A DNA stretch of 64,000 nt from Clostridium sp. 'White wine YQ' (GCF_028728205.1 NZ_JAQYUU010000001.1:2092082-2156081); one strand, 5' to 3'; shown: positions 26,571-35,011, counted from the stretch's first letter. Numbers and translations are program-made. The notes: generated by a model from the letters alone, not told the origin.

Positions 26571-27014
26571 TTACCACTTAGGTCCGTCTTTTTTCTTATC
26601 TATATCTATATCTACATCAACACGTTTTTCTGCTTCAGCTTTTGCTTTTGCTTTTGCTTTTGCTCTTGCATCTGCGTCTGCATCAGAATATGAGTCTGCA
26701 TCATTATCAGCATCATTTTCTGCTTTTTGTCCTTGATATTGTCTTTGAGTGATATAGTTATGATTAATTTGTTCATTGTATTGTTTTTGTTTGTGGTATT
26801 CTTTTTCTACATCTACAGTTTTAGTTTCAACTTCAGCTTCAGCATCTGCTTCTGCTCTAGCTTCTGCTCTAGCTTCTGCTTCAGCCTTTGCAAATGCTAA
26901 TGCAAATGCTGCTGAAAATGCTAGTGCAAATGCTCTAGGATCTATACTTGTTCCCATATAACCTAATATAGAACTAGTTACTTCATCTCTAATTTTATTA
27001 ATATCTACTGCCAT
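26571..27014 (-). CDS. low-complexity protein with strict two-residue periodicity
   Basis: A 147-residue protein of unknown function. After a normal-looking N terminus (MAVDINKIRDEVTSSILGYM) it runs through AFALAF-type, EAEARAEARAEADAEAEV-type and, near the end, DADADARAKAKAKAKAEAE and VDVDIDID stretches in which nonpolar and polar residues alternate at every position. The centre is rich in Gln, Asn and Tyr. Alternation favours extended beta strands over helices; together with the Gln/Asn/Tyr centre this suggests a self-assembling or matrix protein. No signal peptide or membrane helix is certain (the Ala/Phe stretch at about 28-42 is short). A ribosome site (GGGAGAG) and its own terminator support a real gene. 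The matching + strand open frame is a shadow. Confidence 0.75.
   Translation of the reverse strand: MAVDINKIRDEVTSSILGYMGTSIDPRAFALAFSAAFALAFAKAEAEARAEARAEADAEAEVETKTVDVEKEYHKQKQYNEQINHNYITQRQYQGQKAENDADNDADSYSDADADARAKAKAKAKAEAEKRVDVDIDIDKKKDGPKW
26641..26664. repeat. hexanucleotide tandem repeat (TTTGCT)4
   Basis: Four perfect copies of TTTGCT encode Ala-Lys pairs on the minus strand inside the period-2 protein gene. Unit length keeps the frame, so copy-number change would alter protein length only. Confidence 0.85.
26848..26880. repeat. 12-bp tandem repeat inside the period-2 protein gene
   Basis: GCTTCTGCTCTA occurs twice in tandem, followed by a third partial copy; it encodes the EARA repeats. 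Confidence 0.75.
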
Positions 27015-27077
27015 ATCCCATCTCTCCCTATAATTTTATTAGATAAACTTCTTGTCTATCTAATTTATAGTATGCAT

Positions 27078-27100
27078 TTATGTAATTTTACGTTACATAA
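27078..27100. promoter_or_regulatory. TTATGTAA inverted repeat, distal
   Basis: TTATGTAA and TTACATAA separated by 7 bases, upstream of the period-2 protein gene (start 27014). A similar pair lies at 27149-27167. Confidence 0.35.
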
Positions 27101-27148
27101 AAAAACTAAAAATTTCGAGATACAGTTATTTGCTTTATTGGATGAAAA

Positions 27149-27167
27149 TTACATAAAACTTATGTAA
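27149..27167. promoter_or_regulatory. TTACATAA/TTATGTAA inverted repeat
   Basis: Perfect 8-bp arms with a 3-base centre in the region between the aminotransferase terminator and the period-2 protein gene. Confidence 0.35.
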
Positions 27168-27201
27168 CTAAACTTTATGTTCACAATAGTTGAATTCTGA
27201 T

Positions 27202-27240
27202 AAAAAATCGTGCAAATTACTTTTCTTTTGCACGACTTTT
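27202..27240 (-). terminator. terminator of the sugar aminotransferase gene
   Basis: TCGTGCAAA (27208-27216) and TTTGCACGA (27227-27235) pair; on the minus strand six T follow. Confidence 0.85.
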
Positions 27241-27257
27241 ATTTCTATTATAAACTT

Positions 27258-28361
27258 CTATTTATAACTTTTTATAATATTACAAATGCTATCTACAACT
27301 TCTATTTCTAAATCAGAATATAAAGGAAGTGTAAGAATTCTTCTTGAAATATACTTTGCTATAGGAGTTTTATTAGAATCATACATTCCTCTATAGCAAT
27401 CAAATTCATTTGTTAATGGATAAAAATATTTTCGAACATGAATGTTTTCTTTCTTTAACGCTTCATAAATTTCATCTCGATTAAATCCTTTATCCTCATT
27501 TAATACAACTGGAAAATATGCATAATTTGAATCAACATTTTTTTGATTTGCTACTAAACTAATCCCTTCTACATCCTTCAAGTTTTCTATATAACGTAGG
27601 ACTACCTTTCTCCTTTTTTCTATTTCCTGCTCAATATATTTCAAGTTACACAATCCCATTACTGCTCTAAATTCGTCCATTTTTGCATTTGCACCAATGC
27701 AATTAATATCTTCTTCACCTTGTATACCAAAATTTTTCAAACTATATAACTTTTGTTTAAGAGAAGCACTATTATGTATAACAGCGCCTCCTTCTATTGT
27801 ATTAAATACTTTTGTAGCATGAAAACTTAATATTGAAGCATCACCATATGATACTACACTTTTCCCCTTAAACTTTACCCCAAAAGCATGAGCTGCATCA
27901 TAAATTACTTTTAAATTGTGTTTCTTAGCAATCTTGTCGATTTCTTCAACATTACATACATTCCCATATACGTGAACTGGGATAATTGCACTAGTCTTTT
28001 CTGTAATCAAGGACTCTATCTTTGTTATATCAATAGTATAATCAAGTGAATTAATATCACAAAATACAGGCTTCAATTCATTTCTTACTATTGCATGTGT
28101 GGTAGATATAAAAGTAAATGGAGTAGTAATCACTTCACCTTTTAATCCCATTGCCTGAATTACCAATTCTAAAGCCATGTGTCCATTTGTTATAAGAGAA
28201 ATTTCTGGTACATTTAAATACGCCTTTAATTTATTTTCTAATTCATTGTGATACTGTCCCATATTCGTTAATCTATGACTATTCCATAGTGGTTTTATCA
28301 TTTTTATATATTCCTCAAAAGGAGGCATAGATGCTTTTGTTAAATATATAGACTTTTTCAT
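27258..28361 (-). CDS. DegT/DnrJ/EryC1-family sugar aminotransferase
   Basis: A 367-residue PLP-dependent aminotransferase that puts an amino group on a nucleotide-linked keto-sugar for surface glycan synthesis. Family features: TNGHMALELVIQAMG (cofactor phosphate site), TTPFTFISTTHAI, VIYDAAHAFG (Asp to the pyridine N), SFHATKVFNTIEGGAV with the Schiff-base Lys, and the late block RKYFYPLT. The start follows AAAGGG. An acyltransferase gene lies upstream in the same direction (gap 316 bases), which would suit an N-acylated amino sugar, but the genes are not clearly one operon. Confidence 0.92.
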   Translation of the reverse strand: MKKSIYLTKASMPPFEEYIKMIKPLWNSHRLTNMGQYHNELENKLKAYLNVPEISLITNGHMALELVIQAMGLKGEVITTPFTFISTTHAIVRNELKPVFCDINSLDYTIDITKIESLITEKTSAIIPVHVYGNVCNVEEIDKIAKKHNLKVIYDAAHAFGVKFKGKSVVSYGDASILSFHATKVFNTIEGGAVIHNSASLKQKLYSLKNFGIQGEEDINCIGANAKMDEFRAVMGLCNLKYIEQEIEKRRKVVLRYIENLKDVEGISLVANQKNVDSNYAYFPVVLNEDKGFNRDEIYEALKKENIHVRKYFYPLTNEFDCYRGMYDSNKTPIAKYISRRILTLPLYSDLEIEVVDSICNIIKSYK

Positions 28362-28677
28362 GATAACCCTTTCTTATTTGGTATAATTCATATTTCAATA
28401 AATTTCTTTTATCTATCCTATAATATATGATTTTTCCAATAGCACTGTTACATTTAAAAGTAAACTAACTACTAACATTAAAGCCAATATAATATCTATA
28501 TTATTTAAGAAAAAAGATTTACTGAGGAGATTAATTATAGGTAAGTACCTATTGGAGATAAAAATATATAAAAAACTTAAAGTAAGTTATAAAAAGCTTA
28601 TTGATACTAATATCAATAAGCTTTTTAATTTTTAGTTAGTATAACTCTTATTTTTTATTACCGAGAGAATTACTCTA
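28362..28677. other. 316-base intergenic region
   Basis: Contains the acyltransferase terminator (28591-28626) and a 16-base palindrome, ATAGGTAAGTACCTAT (28537-28552), just after GAGGAG on the + strand. No open frame of useful length follows it. The minus-strand promoter of the aminotransferase should lie near 28380-28450. Confidence 0.5.
28591..28626 (-). terminator. terminator of the acyltransferase gene
   Basis: A perfect 16-bp stem (28591-28606 with 28611-28626) and 4-base loop, ending in T-runs both ways. Confidence 0.9.
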
Positions 28678-29685
28678 TTAACCAAATTTTCTATAATTCT
28701 TTTTTATTAATTTTAATATCAAGGAAATAAAATAATGATATAATGTGCTAGCTATAAAAATAACAATAATTAATAATATAAATCCAAAATTGTGTACTGC
28801 GTTATAGTTATCAAATATTTCATAGAAAAAAATATGTATCATGTATAACTCAAAAGAGCATACTCCGATTACCTCAAAACATTTAAGAATAAGTTTCATC
28901 TTTAATTTTTCTAACATACCGAATATAAAAGATAATATAAAAATTAACATTGGAGTGATAAAAACAAAAGGATACCACCACAATCCATATTTCCATAGAT
29001 AATCTGCTTTATAAGTTATAAAGTAATATAAACTTATTAAACCAATTAAATTTAGAATTAGCAAAGCTACCAATTTATTTAAACTTATTTGTTTTTCCTT
29101 TGTATAATTATGTGCAAAATACATACCTATTACAAATATCGGCAATCTGGATATAGCTATCAAATTAAATTTACCAAAAAAACAAATGCAACTAATAAAA
29201 AATACAACAATCATTTTAAACATACTTTTATATGGATTTTTACTTTTACTAATTATTAAATATAGAATAGGAGATATTAAATAGAATAGAAAAATATCTT
29301 GTACATACCAATTAAATTGATTTTGTAAATTACTCCAGTAACCGAACATAAATATATTACCTAAAGCTTCTCTAATACTTATTCCACCATTAAAGAATTT
29401 TTTATAAATTATCCATATGGAGATAAATGGTAGATAATATGGCAATATTCTTTTTATTCTTCTTTCATAAAAATTAAGTACGTTTTCCCTATTTTTTTCT
29501 AGTGACAAATATACTCCAAATCCAGATAAGAATATAAATATATCTACCCCACCGTACCCAACTTTTTTTATAAATGAAATTACATTACTAGAATAAGATA
29601 TTTTCGCATGAAAAAGCATAACCCATAGAATTGCTATACCCATAAGCTTATTTCTATATTTACTTATGACTGAATATTGAATCAT
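28678..29685 (-). CDS. acyltransferase-3 family membrane protein
   Basis: A 335-residue integral membrane protein with about ten helices, of the OafA/YrhL acyltransferase-3 family that O-acylates surface polysaccharides, peptidoglycan or lipids. Visible hallmarks are the N-terminal MGIAILWVMLFHAKISYS segment with the conserved His after the first helix, the FIFLSGFGVYLSL block, and RRIKRILPYYLPF. The final third keeps the helical pattern. The ribosome site (AAAGGA) is 12 bases from the ATG, longer than usual. The acyl donor and target are unknown. Confidence 0.88.
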   Translation of the reverse strand: MIQYSVISKYRNKLMGIAILWVMLFHAKISYSSNVISFIKKVGYGGVDIFIFLSGFGVYLSLEKNRENVLNFYERRIKRILPYYLPFISIWIIYKKFFNGGISIREALGNIFMFGYWSNLQNQFNWYVQDIFLFYLISPILYLIISKSKNPYKSMFKMIVVFFISCICFFGKFNLIAISRLPIFVIGMYFAHNYTKEKQISLNKLVALLILNLIGLISLYYFITYKADYLWKYGLWWYPFVFITPMLIFILSFIFGMLEKLKMKLILKCFEVIGVCSFELYMIHIFFYEIFDNYNAVHNFGFILLIIVIFIASTLYHYFISLILKLIKKNYRKFG

Positions 29686-29762
29686 TTATAATCTTATTCC
29701 TTTCTAATTTAAAATATCAAAATTAGCTATAACCTATATACGTAGTTTCATTAATATTTTAT

Positions 29763-31208
29763 TTAAAAATATATATCAGAAAACTCAACGTTAATAGCAT
29801 TTATCAATCTACTATCAGCATCTAGGAAAATTTCTATTTCCTTTTCAGTTATCTCTTCTTTAATAGGTAGGGTTACTGTAAATGTGCTTCCTATATCAAC
29901 TTCACTATCTACCTTTATTTTTCCTTCTAATATTTCAGTCAGTAGCTTTACAATGGCTAATCCTATACCACTGCCCTCTGCCTGCCTTGAAAGATTACTA
30001 TCGACTTGTCCGAATCTTTCAAAAATCATCTCATGCTTTTCTTTTGGAATCCCTATACCTGTATCACTAACTGAAATATCTAAGGTCTTCTCCTTTGCAT
30101 TCTCATTAACATTAACAGTTATACTTCCACCTTCATTAGTAAATTTAATTGCATTTGATAGGAGATTTAAAACTATACGTTCATATTTCTCATCATCAAT
30201 TGCAGTCTTACTGCTATCTACATTAGTTTCAAAACATAAGTTAATCTTTTTCTGACCTGCATATTCCTTTACTGATTCAATAATTGATTTAGTCAAGAAT
30301 ACAATATCAACATTTCTCAAGTTTAATTTATATTGTTCTGAATGTAATTTAGTAATATCTAATAAGTTGTTTACAAGTCTTAACTGCCTAAATGTATTTC
30401 TTTTTATACTGGTAATAAGATTCCTTACCTGTTTAGGAATTAACTTAATATAAACATGCTCAATTAATTGTATAGCTGAATAAATTACATTTATTGGTGT
30501 CTTAAATTCATGAGTAATAGTGGTTATAAATTCATCCTTCATAATAAGGTTTTTTTCAAGAAGTTCTCTTTGCTTTTTTTCTGCCATATATAATAATTCC
30601 TGTTGTTTATTAATTTTACGATTTTGTTTTCTAAGTAATAGTTCGCGCTCTACTGCATCAACAACAGTAGTTAATGTAGTTAAGAAAAATGGGTTGTGAA
30701 GTATCACTGCAGTCATTATACATATGCTGCCTAACAAATTATCATCATCCGAATAATGAAATGGTACCCCATAACAAGCTGTACCATGTAAAAATGTGTG
30801 ATAGTGATTACTTCCTATTAGTTGTATAGGATGATTTTGTTCAAGAGTTAAACTAACAACATTCGTGCCCATATCCTCTTGGGTGAATTGTATACCTGGC
30901 TTAATTCCTAGCTCGGCCATAGTTCCTTTTATAGCTTCATCGCCTAATGTTTCTAATAAATAACCATTTTCATCAGAAACAGCCACTAATATAGGAGTAC
31001 TTTTTTCCAAAGATTTAATTATCTTATCACTAAAAAATGTTACAACTTCTAGTATTTCTTTATAATCTTCTTTCTTTCTAGCTAGCTCTACTTCTGTCAT
31101 AACACTTTTAGGCATCCTAGGTTCATTAGGATCCATTCCTAATTCTTTACACTTATTTTTTGATTCACTTATATAACTAGCCTCTTCTTCACTCATATGT
31201 TGTAACAT
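29763..31208 (-). CDS. orphan soluble histidine kinase with GAF-like sensor
   Basis: A 481-residue cytoplasmic sensor kinase. Residues about 65-200 look like the GAF domain of acetoin/glycerol-type activators (GTNVVSLTLEQNHPIQLIGS, HGTACYGVPFHY). The kinase core has the H box ITHEFKTPIN, N box LLSNAIKFTNEGG, G1 DTGIGIPKEKHEMIFERFGQ and G2 GSGIGLAIVKLL, all intact. No membrane helix and no response regulator gene nearby. In clostridia, orphan kinases of this sort phosphorylate Spo0A; that role is possible but not shown. Start is set at ATG 31208, 12 bases after AGGAGG; the longer frame from 31241 contains the ribosome site itself and is unlikely. Confidence 0.85.
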   Translation of the reverse strand: MLQHMSEEEASYISESKNKCKELGMDPNEPRMPKSVMTEVELARKKEDYKEILEVVTFFSDKIIKSLEKSTPILVAVSDENGYLLETLGDEAIKGTMAELGIKPGIQFTQEDMGTNVVSLTLEQNHPIQLIGSNHYHTFLHGTACYGVPFHYSDDDNLLGSICIMTAVILHNPFFLTTLTTVVDAVERELLLRKQNRKINKQQELLYMAEKKQRELLEKNLIMKDEFITTITHEFKTPINVIYSAIQLIEHVYIKLIPKQVRNLITSIKRNTFRQLRLVNNLLDITKLHSEQYKLNLRNVDIVFLTKSIIESVKEYAGQKKINLCFETNVDSSKTAIDDEKYERIVLNLLSNAIKFTNEGGSITVNVNENAKEKTLDISVSDTGIGIPKEKHEMIFERFGQVDSNLSRQAEGSGIGLAIVKLLTEILEGKIKVDSEVDIGSTFTVTLPIKEEITEKEIEIFLDADSRLINAINVEFSDIYF

Positions 31209-31409
31209 ATATTCTTTGTACCTCCTGAAAACCAAAATCAATTACAAACCAATATTAGGATACTATTTCAATAGCTAATCGTCAAATAAGTTCCTATAAA
31301 ATTTACTAGTAATTTGTGTAATTATATAAAAATCTAATAATTATAGCTAAAAAGCAGACTTATTTCTATTTAAGTTTTGTTTATCATATACAAACCTGAA
31401 AAAGCCATT

Positions 31410-31424
31410 TTACATATTATGTAA
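31410..31424. promoter_or_regulatory. palindrome TTACATATTATGTAA before the protease gene
   Basis: A perfect 15-base inverted repeat 79 bases before the protease start; another TTATGTAA follows at 31440-31447. The word matches the repeats at 27078-27167. Confidence 0.35.
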
Positions 31425-31502
31425 TTTATGGTAAATTTATTATGTAATGTGTTTAGACTTTACAGTATAAATTAATAAATTCAAAAAAGGGGGTAATTTA
31501 TT

Positions 31503-33851
31503 TTGCTAAAATCAAAAATCATTGGATTGGTGACAGCTGCAGTAGTAACTTTAAGTACAACGGGTACTTTAAACATTAAACAATTTACATCAAGTACTAT
31601 ACCTCAAGATTCTGAAGCTATAACAACCATTGAAAAAGATGGTGACCTAGCTATAGCTAATGATGATAAATTATTAGCTATGCTAAAGAAAAACGGAACA
31701 ATTCCAAATAATGCAACCACTGAAGAGGCGAATAAAATTCTTAAGGATTATTTATCAAAAAAAGAAGCTACATCTAATAATAATCCTTCACAATTAGATT
31801 CTAAATCACTTCAGGGCTTAAAAACCTATGGAAAAGATGCTATTAAAAATGGAAAATTACAGAAGACCTCTGATAAAAAGAAAAAGAAAAATGATCCTCA
31901 AACATCCTGGGATGGAAGTGTTACTAAAGATAAAGCACTTGTTCTATTAATAGAATTTCCTGATTTACCTCATAATACGCTAACTTCTAATGATACCGAT
32001 ATGTATTATAAAGATTATAGTAAGGCCCATTATCAAGATATGATATTTGGAAGCAATGGTTATACAGGACCTAACGGCGAAAATTTTGTTTCTCTAAAGC
32101 AATATTATGATCAACAATCAGGTAAGAGTTATGATATCGAAGGAGACGTTTATGGTTGGTACAAAGCCAGTCAACCAGCTGCTTATTACGGTGCAGATAG
32201 TGCTACTAGTAATAATGTAAAAATTCGTGATCTTATAAAAGAGGCCTTAGTTGATGCTTCTAAAGATGCAAATCTTGATGATTATGACTTAAAAGACCCT
32301 TATGACTTAGATGGAGATGGAGATCTTAATGAGCCGGATGGTATAATTGATCATCTAATGGTAATTCACTCTGGTATGGGACAAGAAGCTGGTGGTGGAA
32401 CACTAGGTGATAATGCAATATGGTCTCACAGTTCAAAAGTATATGATATAGTTAACGGTTCTGCTGTTCCGTTTAACATTCCTGGAACAGATATGTCAGC
32501 ATATCCTTATACTACAATGCCTGAAGATGGAGCTGCAGGTGTATTTTGTCATGAATTTGGCCATGACTTAGGGCTACCTGATGAATATGATATAAATTAT
32601 TCTGGTAAAGGTGAACCTATTGGTTATTGGTCTATTATGTCTAGTGGAAGCTGGGCAGGAAAAGTACCTGGAACTGAACCAGTAGGCTTTAGCCCATATG
32701 CAAAACAATATTTTCAAAAAACCTATGGTGGAAATTGGGCTCATGGAAATTCAGTTGATTTATCAGAGCTTACCACTAAAGGTAAGGAATATACTCTAGA
32801 TGCTTCTAGTATAAAGGCTGAAAATAATGACTTTGTTAAAGTTACACTTCCAAAGAAGGCTACAACAATCACAACTCCATACAGTGGAAGCTACCTATAC
32901 TTTAGCGGAAAAGGGAATGATTTAAACAATTCTATGACAACTAGTATAGACCTAACAAATGCAACATCTGCTGATTTTAACTTTAAGACTTGGTATGATA
33001 TTGAACAGGATTGGGATTATGGCTCTATCTTAGTACAAGAGGATGGCACTAATACTTGGACAAGCATTCCTGGAAATATCACTACAACTACTAATCCAAA
33101 TGAACAAAATCCTGGAAACGGCATTACTGGTAAGTCTAATGGGTGGATTGATGCAAACTTTAGTCTTAATCAATATGCTGGTAAAAAGATAAATCTAAAA
33201 ATAAATTATTGGACTGATGTTGCTGCAGAAATGGCAGGTTTCTATATAGATGATATAACTCTAAATGTTAATGGCAAGGTATCCTTCTTTGATAATGCTG
33301 ATGGAGCTTCTTCAAACTTTACATTTGATGGTTTCAGTAAAAATGATGGTAAAAAACTAACAGACCAATACTATCTACTTGAATTAAGAAATCACTCCGG
33401 TGTTGATAAAGGTCTTCAAGATATCAAACGTGGATTAAGCCTTATGAACTATGAACCTGGACTATTGGTATGGTATTCTGATGAATTATATAGCGATAAT
33501 ATAGTTGCAGACCATCCTGGTCATGGATTCCTAGGCGTTGTAGATGCTGACCAAAAAATATTAAAATGGAGTGATGGTTCTATTGCAGATACAAGATATC
33601 AAGTGCATGATGCGACCTTCTCAACAAACAAGGATCCAAAAATGTTTATAGATTATAGTACTCCTGGAGACCCTCTTACTCTAAGAGATGATTCAGATTC
33701 TAAAAATCCAGATTTCTTAGATAAAAACACTTATATTACTAAAGAAAACCCTGATTCAGGTCTTATATTACCTCAGTTTGGAATTAAAGTGAATGTAATT
33801 GATCAAACTGATGACAGTCGTAAAGCAAATATAGTTGTTAAATTAAGATAA
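31503..33851 (+). CDS. secreted M6 (immune inhibitor A-type) metalloprotease
   Basis: A 782-residue exported zinc protease. A signal peptide (about 1-25, KSKIIGLVTAAVVTLSTTGTL) is followed by a propeptide-like region, the M6 catalytic domain with HEFGH at residues 350-354 and DLGLPDEYD just after, a GYWSIMSSGSW Met-turn region, and C-terminal beta-rich modules with MAM/VEG-like strands (FYIDDITL). A calcium-type DLDGDGDLNEPDG loop occurs at about 275-290. The start is TTG at 31503 preceded by GGGGGT. It would digest extracellular protein for nutrition or attack host or competitor proteins. It stands alone, with TTATGTAA repeats upstream and a terminator after it. Confidence 0.93.
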   Translation: MLKSKIIGLVTAAVVTLSTTGTLNIKQFTSSTIPQDSEAITTIEKDGDLAIANDDKLLAMLKKNGTIPNNATTEEANKILKDYLSKKEATSNNNPSQLDSKSLQGLKTYGKDAIKNGKLQKTSDKKKKKNDPQTSWDGSVTKDKALVLLIEFPDLPHNTLTSNDTDMYYKDYSKAHYQDMIFGSNGYTGPNGENFVSLKQYYDQQSGKSYDIEGDVYGWYKASQPAAYYGADSATSNNVKIRDLIKEALVDASKDANLDDYDLKDPYDLDGDGDLNEPDGIIDHLMVIHSGMGQEAGGGTLGDNAIWSHSSKVYDIVNGSAVPFNIPGTDMSAYPYTTMPEDGAAGVFCHEFGHDLGLPDEYDINYSGKGEPIGYWSIMSSGSWAGKVPGTEPVGFSPYAKQYFQKTYGGNWAHGNSVDLSELTTKGKEYTLDASSIKAENNDFVKVTLPKKATTITTPYSGSYLYFSGKGNDLNNSMTTSIDLTNATSADFNFKTWYDIEQDWDYGSILVQEDGTNTWTSIPGNITTTTNPNEQNPGNGITGKSNGWIDANFSLNQYAGKKINLKINYWTDVAAEMAGFYIDDITLNVNGKVSFFDNADGASSNFTFDGFSKNDGKKLTDQYYLLELRNHSGVDKGLQDIKRGLSLMNYEPGLLVWYSDELYSDNIVADHPGHGFLGVVDADQKILKWSDGSIADTRYQVHDATFSTNKDPKMFIDYSTPGDPLTLRDDSDSKNPDFLDKNTYITKENPDSGLILPQFGIKVNVIDQTDDSRKANIVVKLR

Positions 33852-33863
33852 TCTTTTTAATTC

Positions 33864-33899
33864 AAAATAGCTTGGATAGATTGTCCAAGCTATTTTTTC
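33864..33899 (+). terminator. terminator of the protease gene
   Basis: AAAATAGCTTGGA pairs with TCCAAGCTATTTT around 7 bases, then a T-run. Confidence 0.9.
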
Positions 33900-33951
33900 T
33901 ACATATTATTTAATAAGTAACTTTTATTTTTTTATATATAATATATAATAG

Positions 33952-34067
33952 TAACATATAGGGTTTTAAGTTCAACTATTAACTTATTCATGCCTGAAAA
34001 TGTCCAAAAACCGACATTTTCAAACAAGAATAAGTTAAGTTTCCTATCAAAAACCCTATAACATATA
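33952..34067. repeat. long inverted repeat with flanking direct repeats (MITE-like)
   Basis: TAACATATA (33952-33960) and its direct copy (34059-34067) flank a 98-base element that begins GGGTTTT and ends AAAACCC-TA. Inside, TTAACTTATTC (33979-33989) pairs with GAATAAGTTAA (34028-34038) and TGAAAATGTC (33995-34004) with GACATTTTCA (34013-34022) around an 8-base loop. It lies in the leader of the GreA-family gene, ending 16 bases before its ATG. It may be a miniature transposable element or a structured leader. Confidence 0.6.
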
Positions 34068-34083
34068 TTAGGGGGAATTTTCT

Positions 34084-34551
34084 ATGAATAATTTACTTAC
34101 AGAAGAAAATATGAAGAAATTAAGAGATGAATTAGAATATAGAATGACAGTAAAAAGAGCTGAAATTGCTAAGGAAAAATTAGTAGCTGCTGCTCATGGT
34201 GATAGATCTGAAAATGCAGAGTATAAAGAAGCCTGCAGAAACTATAGAGAAAATGATAATAGAATCCAATATTTAATGACTATGATTTCAACTGCAACAC
34301 TAATAGATGATAATGGTACTGATAAATCAGTTCTGGGGATTAATAGTAAAGCTCGAATAAAATTTGTTGAAGATGATGAAGAAGAAATCATAACATTAGT
34401 AACTACAATGGATTTAGATCCTGAGAACATGCTAATAAGTATTGAATCTGACTTAGGAAAAGCTTTATCTGGAAAAAAAGATGGGGATATTGTTGAAGTT
34501 AATGCACCTGGGGGAAACTATACAGTTGAAGTTTTAGAAATTCTTTCATAA
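34084..34551 (+). CDS. GreA/GreB-family transcript cleavage factor
   Basis: A 155-residue protein with the two-part Gre layout: an N-terminal antiparallel coiled coil (about 1-75) whose tip carries the acidic DRSENAEYKEA motif that reaches the RNA polymerase active site, and a C-terminal FKBP-like domain ending LGKALSGKKDGDIVEVNAPGG. Gre factors rescue backtracked polymerase by stimulating RNA cleavage. The gene stands alone rather than next to lysS or dus as the usual clostridial greA often does, so this is probably a second copy. AGGGGG precedes the ATG. Its leader contains a long inverted repeat. Confidence 0.9.
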   Translation: MNNLLTEENMKKLRDELEYRMTVKRAEIAKEKLVAAAHGDRSENAEYKEACRNYRENDNRIQYLMTMISTATLIDDNGTDKSVLGINSKARIKFVEDDEEEIITLVTTMDLDPENMLISIESDLGKALSGKKDGDIVEVNAPGGNYTVEVLEILS

Positions 34552-34594
34552 AAAAAGATGACTAATGTATATAGAACATTAGTCATCTTTTTTT
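34551..34594. terminator. bidirectional terminator after the Gre gene
   Basis: An 18-bp stem centred on AAGATGACTAATGT / ACATTAGTCATCTT with T-runs on both sides; serves the convergent DUF2752 gene as well. Confidence 0.92.
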
Positions 34595-34600
34595 ATATAT

Positions 34601-35011
34601 TTAATTCTTATTTCTTACTATAAAATTAATAATCTTATAAATAAAACCATTCTTAATATTTATATCAATAACAATATGGTCTGGATTAATAAGTCTAAAT
34701 ATATATATTGTTATAAATAAAACTACTCCAATTACTACTAGAGTTACGAACATCTTATGAGATATCCTATCTCTAAATAAAAATAATAAAACATAAATTG
34801 GCGGCAAAAAAAATAGTGGATGATAGTAAAATGCACCATTTAAGTCTAAATGAATTACTCTAATCCAGGCTCTAGTCATTCCACATCCTGCACATGAAAT
34901 ACCTGTTAGAAATTTGATAGGACAACCAATCCCTACTATTGTTAAAATAGCATACACTATGGTTATAGAAAATCCAATTTTAATTAATTCAATTATCTTT
35001 AAATTCTTCAT
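34601..35011 (-). CDS. DUF2752 membrane protein
   Basis: A 136-residue small membrane protein of the DUF2752 family. The motif GISCAGCGMTRAWIRVIHLDLNGAFYYHPL is the family signature (CxxCGxTR, then a D-L-x-x-A-F-x-Y-x-P block). About three helices are predicted at 10-28, 63-80 and 87-106. The function of the family is not established. The ribosome site is weak. No linked partner. Confidence 0.85.
   Translation of the reverse strand: MKNLKIIELIKIGFSITIVYAILTIVGIGCPIKFLTGISCAGCGMTRAWIRVIHLDLNGAFYYHPLFFLPPIYVLLFLFRDRISHKMFVTLVVIGVVLFITIYIFRLINPDHIVIDINIKNGFIYKIINFIVRNKN

Noticed and set aside
26776-26961. Serine/Ala-rich + strand open frame antisense to the period-2 gene
   Set aside because: It is the mirror of the low-complexity repeat; no ribosome site and no independent support.
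26571-26961. Possible CRISPR-like short repeat array
   Set aside because: Repeats are 6- and 12-base tandem units inside a coding frame, without spacers of constant length or cas genes.
28537-28552. Palindrome ATAGGTAAGTACCTAT after GAGGAG as a leader or short gene
   Set aside because: No start codon leads to a credible peptide and no terminator or partner gene follows on that strand; kept only as a note in the intergenic entry.
31209-31241. Upstream extension of the orphan kinase gene
   Set aside because: The extension would translate the AGGAGG ribosome site itself; ATG 31208 is preferred although its spacing of 12 is long.
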